Shown piece after piece: positions 56,230 through 64,000 of a stretch of 64,000 bases of DNA. Under the pieces are notes generated by a model that worked only from the letters and a program-made list of their open reading frames with translations, had not been told where the DNA came from and made no database searches. The position numbers and the translations under genes were made by a program. The stretch covers positions 58,815,952 through 58,879,951 of the forward strand of contig CM075941.1 in the NCBI GenBank assembly GCA_038030265.1, read 5' to 3'. Position 1 is the first letter of the stretch. The number at the start of each line of letters is the position of its first letter. The DNA is from Corythucha ciliata (Eukaryota > Arthropoda > Insecta > Hemiptera > Tingidae).

Positions 56230-58775
56230 TTAAGAGAGAGCAGTATCTGGGCTTGGATTCATATGCTTGTTCTTTTGATGGTGGTACGCACCGGGTGTGG
56301 GCGCCGCCAACGCACGAGCCTTGGAATTTTGCCTTTGAGGCGTCCTAGCCGTTGCACGCTGGGCGGCTACGGACGAGACGATCTGGTTCTGGATAGTCGC
56401 ATTATCCGAAGGGGTAACTTGGTAAAACTTGAGTTGAGATACGTGGGCAGATTTGACATCAAGGGGATCGTTTGGATTTTGAACTGTGTAGGATACTGGT
56501 GAGTTTATTTTAATTATTTTGTAGGGATCTGAATACCTGTAACTCAGCTTATTTGTGATTTTCTTCAACTTGTTGGACAAGATATACTGTTTTAGTAAAA
56601 CTAGGTCACCGATGTCAAACTTGACGACGGAATGCGTTTTATTATAATTGCGGGCTAACTTATTTTGGGTGAGAGGAGATTATGGTATGCTTGGTGTAGC
56701 ATTTGTTTGTAGGTGGCCGTGCCATTGGGGTTTTGATCAAGGTCGATATCCCATTGAAGATGGATAGGGCTCAAGGGTTGACGGCCCAGGAAAAGTTGGG
56801 CTGGGCTGTAGCCAGTTGATGAGTGGACGACGGAATTTGAGGTTAATTGGATGGACGGTATTTTTGTGTCCCAATCGCGTTGGTTTTCGGCGTGATAGGT
56901 GACTAGAGTTGTTTTAAGGGTGCGGATTTGTCGTTCTGCGAGCGATGCGTTGGGGTAGTAACGAATCATATACAATGGTTTGATTCCACGAGTAAAAAGA
57001 AAATTCCGGTAAATTTGGGAACGGAAAATGCTCGCGCGATCAGAGCATAGGATGGAACAATAACCGAAATACTTGAAAAAGGAGTTGTCTAGGACCTTGA
57101 TTATTTCAGAGGATGTGGCGGAACGAAGAGGGAAAATAAGGGTGAATTTTGAAAAGGCGTCTACTAGGATAAGAATATACTGGTGGCCAAAACGAGAACG
57201 AGGTAAAGGACCTGATGTATCGATGAACATTTTTTCCATAGGGTATTTGGGAATAGTAGAAGATAATTCACCGGCGGGACGGCGTTGTATTGGTTTGGCC
57301 CGCTGACAGGGGAGACACTGATGAATGGCTTTTGTGACGTATTCGCGGACTTGAGGCCAGTGGAAGAGCGACTGAATGGATTGAATTGTCTTTGAGATGC
57401 CTAGGTGACAGCCAAATTCGCTTTCGAGGAAATATTTGAATATTGTCTGGTACAGAGATGAGGGAACGACTACTTTTGGTTTTGATGAGTGGGACGGGGC
57501 ATGTACTAATTTCTTGTTTTGTATTTTGTAGGGGCCAGTGTGGGTTTTGTTCTTGATGTCATTAATAATTTGTGAAAGGTGAGGATCAGACGTTTGGTGG
57601 GACCACAGATCGGTGAAAATTTCCGGGAAATGTGCCAGGACGAAGAGGTTGTCTTGATAGTCTTCTTTTGTTGTCGGAGCGGAAATGAGGCATAAGGAGA
57701 GAGGAGTAGTTTGTTCTACTGGATCGGCCGGTTCGATCGGATTCCTGCTGAGGTAATCGGCGATTGAGTTCATTTTGTCTGGGAGGTGGTGAGGAGTGTA
57801 ACGGAAATTCAAAAGTTTTAGCATTGTGCGCAGGACACGGGGCTTTGTTTTTGCGGACGTCGACATAAATGTTAAAGCGGCGTTGTCCGTGTAGAGGTCA
57901 AAATGATGATCCTCTAAGTAAGTTCGAAGTTTCAGCATGCCGAATTGGATTGCTAAGAGTTCTTGTTCATACACTGAATATCGCGTCTCTCGATCATTGA
58001 ATTTTTTGCTTGCGTAAGCTATAGGGACGAAGGCTTGATGGTCATCTTTTTGAGTGAGGACCGCAGACATGCCTAATTTTGATGCATCGGTAAATAGGGC
58101 GAATTTTCTATTGAAATCTGGGAGGGACAATATGGGGGGAGTTGTCAATCTTTCGCGAATTTCTTGCCATGCCATTTCACAATTTGGGGACCAGTGGAAT
58201 GGTACTTCTTTCTTTTTAAAATTATTAAGAGGGGCTGAAAGGGTGGCTAGGTCTGGAATGAAACGCGCGAAAAACTGAATGGCTCCCAGAAAACTGGAAA
58301 CCTGTTTGAGGTTGGTAGGTCTGGGGATGTCTAGAAGTGCTTGTATGCGATCATTGGAAATACTAATGTGCCCACGTGAAATGACGTGGCCTAAGTATGA
58401 TACTTGGGTCTGGGCTAATTTAATTTTGGAGGGGTTGACCGTTAAATTGGCGGATCGGAGGCGTTGGAGGACCAAGTGGATATGCTTGATATGTTCCGTT
58501 TTTGTTGGGGAGTATATTAAGACGTCGTCTAAATAACTGAATACGAATTTGTACTTGAATTCACCCAAAACTTCATTCATCAGGGAAGAAAGGAGCTGGC
58601 CTCCTGTCGCCAAGCCGAAGGGAATGGCGGTATATGAGTAAGTGCCAAATAGCGTTGAAAATGCAGTGAAGCGTTGGGAGTCGGGGTGAACGGGGATTTG
58701 ATGGTAAACTGAGGTCGAGAATTGAGAAATATCGGGCGTTTTGCAAGTGGAGGAAAGCTTCGTCTGTCTGATTTC
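56230..58775 (-). pseudogene. Gypsy pol: RT, RNase H, integrase
   Basis: RT begins at NARYFSILDL, shifts frame near 58710, then runs YHQIPV, FGTYSYTAIPFGLATGG and the catalytic FSYLDDVLIYSPTKTE, then YLGHVISRG and FLGAIQFFARFIP. RNase H follows (FALFTDASKLGMSAVL, YASKKFNDRETRYSVYEQEL, FDLYTDNAAL, NSIADYLSRNP). The integrase has an HHCC zinc domain (HLGISKTIQSIQSLFHWP, CLPCQRAK) and an intact D,D,E (FIDTSGPLP, LCSDRASIF, LAERQIRTLK). A frameshift near 56660 puts the C-terminal domain (LSYRYSDPYKIIKINSPVSY, SAHVSQLKFYQ) in another frame. The catalytic residues of RT, RNase H and integrase look preserved. Confidence 0.9.
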
Positions 58776-59557
58776 TGTAAAATGGCCAGGTTCATCATTG
58801 CTGAGGGGAAGTATTGGTGTGATAGGTTTTCCAATTCTTGAATGGCTAAAAGAAAATCCGTAACGGAGTCAAGGTTGGACGTTTGGAGCTTTTTAATTTC
58901 TTGGATTGCAGTATTGAGAAATTTGGGTAATTTTGACGTGAAATCAATTTTTGAGGGGGTCGCGGCTTCCTCGTGAGAGGCCATTGGGAAGGGGTCTTCT
59001 CTCTGCGGTGGTGGTTGCTCGGAGTCGGAAGAGGGAGCGCCCGAAAGAGGGGCGGAAGTCCTAGAAGAGGGGTCGGTGGGCTGTGGGGGCGGATGTGTTT
59101 TGGCCGATGTCTGGGGGGTGGGGGGTGGTGGTTGTGTCGTAAGTGGGAGGCCTGATTGCTTTAATAAAATTTGCAAAATTTGGGCATTTTGAGTCTGTAG
59201 CGCCAGGATTTGCTCAGACTGGTTGGAATGAACTTGCTGCATTGCTTTGGTCAATTCGCTAATTGCTTGTAACTCTCGGGATTGTTGAGTTATTATCTTC
59301 TTTTGGTCATCGTGGGACTCGGTCAGCTTTTTGACTTGCGTGTATATAACGTTCATTGAACGATTGACCTTGAGTATAGGGTCTTCACAACATGTGTTGA
59401 CGAACGTTGCCCTACGCTCTTGGTTTAATTTTTTGAAGGTAATTAACGTGATATTAGAATCTTTTTCGCACAACTTTTTCGAACAATTTGAGCATACGAT
59501 AGCGTTGGATAGTGGGAAAGTATTTGAACACTCAGCACATTGAAATTGCTCGGACAT
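58776..59557 (-). pseudogene. Gypsy gag, N-terminal part, fused to RT by deletion
   Basis: The chosen start is the ATG at 59557-59555 (MSEQFQCAECSNTF). It opens a Cys cluster (CAEC...CSNC...C) resembling a small zinc finger, then a Gln-rich probable coiled coil (about residues 75-140), a Pro/Ser/Thr-rich linker (QPPPPTPQTSAKTHPPPQP) and a capsid-like helical piece (LPKFLNTAIQEIKKLQTSN). Sequence at about 58775 passes straight into RT. Capsid end, nucleocapsid, protease and the RT front are missing. Confidence 0.7.
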
Positions 59558-59870
59558 TTTCTGTGGAGGGCTTTTTTGTACAGTGTAATGAAGGAGCAGA
59601 GAATGGAGGAATATGAAAAATGTAGATGGGTGGCGGAGTGGGGTTTTGAGCAAATAGGTGAATCTTAGTTGGGAACTTCGCGGGTGGTATGATGTGCTGA
59701 CAAATGGATATTAAATAAAAAGGAGAGAAAAGAGATTTTTTTTTTCTTTTTTTTTTTTTGCGACGAGGGTGGGGGGGTTGGCAAGTTAGAGGGGTCCAAC
59801 TAATTTGGAAAAGGAACCGTATGAGGGTTATTTGTTAAACAGGGAGCGATTTATGGAGGATTTAAAATTT

Positions 59871-59881
59871 CGACTGCGCCA
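59871..59881 (-). other. Primer-binding site of the Gypsy element
   Basis: TGGCGCAGTCG on the minus strand, 5 nt inside the LTR end. It is the tRNA-Ser type primer site known from Drosophila 297 and 17.6. Confidence 0.8.
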
Positions 59882-59886
59882 TAATC

Positions 59887-59984
59887 TGTGACGAACAGAC
59901 TAAAACTATTCCGAAATCCCGGAGACGAAACAAAGGGACCGGGCCAAGGAGAAAAAAGGGACGAAACGGACGTGTTTTTGAACA
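59887..59984 (-). repeat. Truncated 5' LTR (U5 end, 98 bp)
   Basis: Two mismatches by eye to 55187-55284, exactly 4700 bp away. Confidence 0.9.
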
Positions 59985-60505
59985 AATTTCACACATTTTG
60001 ACTGAGCAAAACCCACTAAATTGGGTCTTCTGAAAGTACACCTCGTAATTTTGCTTTTGAGTTGGGAAAACCTTATACGAAATTGATTTTTATTTATCGA
60101 ATCCCGCAAAATTGGTTTTTAGAGCGCTGCAATTGGCTACATAGTGTCCAAAATTCAGCGAAACTGGAAACCTAAAAGCGCCACAATGTAGACAATTCTC
60201 AGACATGCCAAATTAGTTTCTGAACGTGCTAACCACTCGGAGTGATATTATTGACAGAGGGTCCAACCGGGTAAATCGGTGTTTTTGAATAAGTCAACCC
60301 AGTGAAATTCAATTTTCGTACGAGCCATCTCCGTGATATTGATTTTTGATAGACAAACGCCCGCAAAATTTGCCTTTTGAGCGAATATTTGTTGGAAATT
60401 TGCTTTTTAGAAAGAGAAATTGGTTTTTGGAATGAGTGAACGTGCCAAATTGGCCTTACAGGAACAAGTGAAAATCGCTTAATATAAAGACACACTTGCA
60501 AATTC
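59985..60505 (-). repeat. Repeat family 2 block
   Basis: About 15 degenerate units such as CCCGCAAAATTGGTTTTT and GCCAAATTGGCCTTAC, at about 33-36 bp spacing. Confidence 0.6.
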
Positions 60506-61340
60506 GTTGTTTGCCGGTGTATTCATTCTTTTTTCCTCGTTGAGCAAAAATAGAAATAACCGAACTTCCCTTCTCACAGGGAATGAAATCGTAGTGGTTG
60601 CGGTGATGGGGGGGGGGGAACACGAGAATTCAGACAGAAACTTTATTGTTTGTATTCTTCACTGTTCAAAGTTGAAGTGAGCTGCTGATATCTGCACTAT
60701 CTGTTTGATTTCGGTCCAGCAGTTCAATCTTTTTCCTTCCCTTTCACCCTCCCGCCCTTCCCCTGTTGTTGTCCTACTGTTTAAATACAGGACGCGTTTT
60801 TTCCCACAGCCAATTAGTGTTGTGCCAATAATCTGAAAGAGTATGAAAGAAGGGAAGGGAGACTGCAGAGAAAAAGATGTCACGTGAAAGCTGTGAAGGG
60901 TGGTGACCGATGAGGCGAGGGATTTAAAAAGTGTGTGTCTGTTTGGGGGGGGGGGGTTTGAAGAAAGTGGAAAGATGGGGTGAAATAAAAAAGACGAAGA
61001 TCTTTTAATGCGATATTTCCATTTTAAGGCCCCCCAATACACATCTGCGTTGACGGCCTATGGTGATGGTGTGGGAAGGGGGTGCGAAGTCGTTAACCTT
61101 CGAAACTGCATAGACTAGGCAATTTTCGTTTAGGCTCCCGGAAGCTTACTTTATTTTCTCCATTTCGCTATTTAACTACTGCAGCTTTCCACCTTTTGAA
61201 AAATAACGGCGTTGCAATAAATGCACTTTAACCTTCCAGTTGAAAGTGATTTCTCTTTATTCACTCACTCTTAAACGTATTCGTATACGGCGCCACCTGC
61301 TTTTGTTAGGTAGTTTTAGAGGGGAAACGAAAAACAGAAC
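60506..61340. other. No recognisable gene
   Basis: Downstream flank of the secreted-protein gene. It contains a G10 run near 60610 and another near 60950. The 127-codon minus-strand frame at 60659-61042 is low-complexity and unconvincing. Confidence 0.4.
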
Positions 61341-61355
61341 GGCTCGCGAGAAATG

Positions 61356-61361
61356 TTTATT
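61356..61361 (-). terminator. Poly(A) signal candidate AATAAA
   Basis: The first AATAAA on the minus strand after the stop codon at 61592, about 230 bp downstream. A second lies at 61256-61261. Confidence 0.45.
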
Positions 61362-61591
61362 GATGCCATTCCGGTGGGGGGTGGGGGTTTCAAGAAAATA
61401 TCTTTAGAGCTGTTGAAAGCACGCAGTTTATATTATAAAATAAAGCAGTATGCAGTGTAAAAAATATGTTTATAGGTACATAATTCATCCGTCGTCCTTT
61501 CGATAATCGAAAAGAATGGATGCGTCAGTCATTTTTTACAATCTAAATTTGACATAAATCGTTGTAATGGAGAAATATAAGTTATCATACA

Positions 61592-62590
61592 TTAAAATCC
61601 ATGCCCGTGGTGTCCAAAACCTTGGTGTCCAAAACCTTGGTGTCCAAAACCTTGGTGTCCAAAACCCTGGTGTCCAAATCCATGTTGTCCAAAACCGTGT
61701 GAACCAAAGTAGCCGAAACCGTGAGCATAGCCGCCTCCATCGTGATGAGCACCGTGAACCGGTACTGGTACTGGTTTGGCGACAGGCACTGGCACCGGGT
61801 GCTCAACTGGAACTGGTACATTATACGGAACCGGTACTGGTTTTTCAACTGGGACGGGTACTGGTCGGTCTAAAGGAACCGGGTAGGGTCGCGGAATATG
61901 AACTGGATAGGGTCGATCGACTGGGACTCGTACGGGTACTGGGTATGGGCGAGCAACTGGATATGGAACTGGTCGATCGACTGGAACGTGTACTGGGTAC
62001 GGTCTGGGAACATCAAAGGGTACTCTGACTGGGAAGGGTATGTGTTTTTCAACTGGGAATGGAACAGGTTTTTCTATGTAAACAGGCACTGGTCGAGGCA
62101 CATGAACTGGTACTGGTCGGTCGACTGGAACTCGCACTGGAATGTGAACGAGTTTTTCCACTGGGTACGGTTGAGGCACAGGCACTTTTACCGGATAGGG
62201 CACTGGTTTATCCACGTGAACTGGATACGGATGTGGTACACCCACAGGCACAGGTCGATCCACCGGTACTTCAACTGGATAGGGCACATTTTTCTCCACT
62301 GGCACTGAAACTGGAACAGGCACTTCTTTCGTCACGTGAAATTCTTTAAAACCATGGTGCCCTCCGTAGTAGTCACCCAAACCGCCGTGTTTACCGAATT
62401 CTCCACCGATAAACTCGAAATCGTGTCCAAGTCCACCACCACCGCCCAGCCCTTGATGATCACCGAATCCTCCACGTTCGTGTACAAAATCATTCGACTC
62501 CCTCTTTTCAGGCTGATCGGCCGCTTCATCGTCTTGTTTCGACCAGGACAGTCCGAATAACGATAATAGAATCACAACACCCACCTTCAT
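61592..62590 (-). CDS. Secreted Val/Pro-rich repeat protein (cuticle/matrix type, Vajk-like)
   Basis: A single open frame of 332 residues. Residues 1-17 (MKVGVVILLSLFGLSWS) form a signal peptide. An acidic Gly/His-rich segment follows (DEAADQPEKRESND, GLGGGGGLGHD). Residues about 82-275 consist almost wholly of P-V-P-V / P-Y-P-V strings in register (VPVDRPVPV, VEKPVPFPV, VPRPYPVHVP). The end is a GFGHQ pentapeptide repeat. The protein has no enzymatic motif and is probably an extracellular structural or cuticle-associated protein. Insect cuticular proteins of the Vajk type have similar VPV-K/D-R-P strings; this is resemblance of composition, not proven orthology. The frame is intact with a TATA box upstream and AATAAA downstream. 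No intron is needed. Confidence 0.85.
   Translation of the reverse strand: MKVGVVILLSLFGLSWSKQDDEAADQPEKRESNDFVHERGGFGDHQGLGGGGGLGHDFEFIGGEFGKHGGLGDYYGGHHGFKEFHVTKEVPVPVSVPVEKNVPYPVEVPVDRPVPVGVPHPYPVHVDKPVPYPVKVPVPQPYPVEKLVHIPVRVPVDRPVPVHVPRPVPVYIEKPVPFPVEKHIPFPVRVPFDVPRPYPVHVPVDRPVPYPVARPYPVPVRVPVDRPYPVHIPRPYPVPLDRPVPVPVEKPVPVPYNVPVPVEHPVPVPVAKPVPVPVHGAHHDGGGYAHGFGYFGSHGFGQHGFGHQGFGHQGFGHQGFGHQGFGHHGHGF
61615..61680 (-). repeat. 15-bp coding tandem repeat (GFGHQ units)
   Basis: CCAAAACCTTGGTGT on the plus strand is repeated four times with one substitution, then fades. It encodes consecutive GFGHQ units and is likely prone to slippage and length polymorphism. Confidence 0.9.
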
Positions 62591-62604
62591 GGTACCCGTA
62601 CAAC

Positions 62605-62640
62605 TGTCCGGTTGAGCTCAGGCACTTTCTCAAATATATA
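62605..62640 (-). promoter_or_regulatory. Core promoter of the secreted-protein gene
   Basis: TATATAT on the minus strand starts at 62640. CTCAACC places a possible initiator A at 62613 (27 bp on), and an ACAGT alternative lies at 62605. The 5' UTR would be only about 15-25 nt before the ATG at 62590. Confidence 0.5.
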
Positions 62641-62644
62641 CCTT

Positions 62645-64000
62645 CATGGATGAGACACATTTCATACAATTGCACAAGCGACCCTCCCTACCGTGTTACA
62701 TACTAAGTTATAACTGGAAAAGTAGCATTTAGGTGCACTCATACGCCTATAATTAGTTGAGCTCTCTGCCAACATGAAGTAATGTCACACTAGGACAGTT
62801 TTCGTGAATTTCATACACGAGAGAGCTAGAATTGCGATTTTTTATAAAAGTTCAGGCAATAGTCTTCTTAACGTACACAGTAGTAATCCATCAGAAAGAG
62901 CGTGCTTTTGATAACGAATTGAAAAATTACTACTCTGCTGGTCACGATCAGTTAATATAAATTGTCAGTTATAAAATATTGTTCAAGGTAGTAAAAAGTC
63001 GTATTTCTTTCGTGTCACATTTATTTAAGAAAAACATTGCTCGACTTGTTTCAAAATAAGTTTTCTTCTTGTATCAGCCCCCCCCCCCCAATGTATTCCC
63101 ACAGCATTTCTTTTTAGAAGAAACTAAAATAAAAGAAGGTGAAGGAGTAATGGAAGAAGTTTCCCTCTTTGTCGGTTATATTTGTCTGCAAGTGACATGT
63201 TGTGGGAGAAGCTTTGCCTTCTGGCTCTTCGCTCTCCGTGTCCCCCTGCGACTAATCTCTCGACGTTGGCCTCTCAAAATACGCTCTGAGTTTTTGTCTC
63301 TCTCTCGCGACAAATTGTTTTATCGCAAGCACCATGCGTCAACGCTCGCCGTTTTTGCATTTAAGCGTCCACCTTTTATATATAAAAAAAAAAATCGTTT
63401 TCAATTGTGTTTTTACAACGAATGTTAACCCTCAGCTTTGCAATCGCGCCGTCTGCGCGCGGGTCAATATAATTAATTCCTCGAGTTCAACGAATTGTAC
63501 TCGGAACTTGAAGAAGGCACTCTATACCCCTTTTCCGATCTTGAGCGAAACGTCTGTCTTCCATCTGCCCACATTCAACTTAAATATACATACCACATGA
63601 CCCTAACCCCCCTCCCCTTGTCTTCATTAGACCACTTACTTAGGGGCCCTCTTCCCTCTTCACTCTCTTTTTTCGGGGCTTATTACCTTCCGAACCCATA
63701 ACCATGGCCCTTTTGATTTATGTATTTAGGAATGCTCTTAAAAGGTGCAGTGGCACGAGAGGGGAACACTCAGATGTGGAAGTGTATCGGGGGCCGTGGA
63801 GGAGTAGAGGGAAAAAGTAAAGGAACTCGTGGGTGGCACACATAAACATTAAGGGCGAACAAACACAGCTATTTTCAACAACGCACCTTGTGTGTCTATG
63901 AGGCACGAATTATTAAAGATTTTCGTTTCATTTTTAGGTGAAAAACTGGGTTAACGGTGTGGAAAAAAACACTCGTGTATCGCAGTCATGTTTGTTATAT
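62645..64000. other. Upstream flank of the secreted-protein gene; no other gene recognised
   Basis: AT-rich flank. A CT-rich stretch lies at about 63140-63300 and 63600-63670. No transposon was recognised, so this is probably host regulatory or intergenic DNA. Confidence 0.4.

Larger units (their letters stand above)
55187..59984 (-). mobile_element. Gypsy element with full 3' LTR and truncated 5' LTR
   Basis: Minus-strand element. The 3' LTR is 55187-55742. The 98-bp piece 59887-59984 is the U5 end of the 5' LTR and differs from the 3' copy at two positions by eye. PBS, gag, pol (RT, RNase H, integrase) and PPT are in the right order. The 5' LTR is cut at 59984, where family-2 repeats begin. 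An internal deletion removed protease. Confidence 0.85.

Noticed and set aside
60659..61042. 127-codon minus-strand frame downstream of the secreted-protein gene
   Set aside because: Low-complexity Ser/Pro/Arg composition driven by G and CT runs; no domain.
61567..62560. Several plus-strand open frames opposite the secreted-protein gene
   Set aside because: They are antisense shadows of the Val/Pro repeat; none has a signal peptide or other support.

Overview
This window is eukaryotic DNA, most likely from an insect. A hemipteran-type genome is my guess, held with low confidence. The evidence is a dense mix of typical arthropod transposable elements (Ty3/Gypsy, Ty1/Copia, BEL/Pao, Jockey-type LINEs, hAT, mariner/IS630-like, PIF/Harbinger-type MITEs) and one intact gene for a secreted Val/Pro-rich cuticle-type protein. 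There is no operon structure, and no tRNA, rRNA or CRISPR array that I can support. A run of exactly 500 N at 2619-3118 is a scaffold gap.

Layout. 0-9 kb: a Jockey LINE relic, a possible first exon of a small secreted peptide (2078-2198), the gap, an inverted Gypsy gag-pol relic (3.6-5.6 kb), a LINE 3' relic (6.0-6.5 kb), and degenerate minisatellite. 9.1-15.6 kb: a three-level nest, with a LINE interrupted by Copia element A, which holds a PIF-type MITE and the larger Copia element B. 15.6-18.5 kb: no recognisable genes. 18.5-32 kb: pieces of several Gypsy elements on both strands, a hAT-like element filled with 30-bp repeats, a second 30-bp repeat field, and a 1.46 kb fold-back element. 32.1-34.5 kb: a broken hAT transposase. 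34.9-38.3 kb: a BEL/Pao relic and a Gypsy end. 38-44.3 kb: mostly repeat fields. 44.6-46.6 kb: mariner-like relics in a fold-back. 47.8-50.1 kb: an unclassified 2.3 kb insertion with a TATA/Inr promoter and a higher-order tandem repeat. 50.2-51.9 kb: a 5'-truncated LINE with an open RT frame. 53.4-53.9 kb: a MITE. 55.2-60.0 kb: a Gypsy element with recognisable LTRs, PBS and PPT. 61.3-62.6 kb: the one convincing host gene.

No gene pathway is encoded here. The features relate to each other as an insertion history. The most striking unexplained material is: (1) two families of very degenerate ~30-36 bp tandem repeats scattered in both orientations, one of them enclosed by hAT-like terminal repeats; (2) the promoter-bearing higher-order repeat at 47.8-50.1 kb; (3) a hairpin module shared by otherwise different elements; and (4) the density of nested, opposed and fold-back elements, which would suit a small-RNA-producing locus. 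That last point is inference only.
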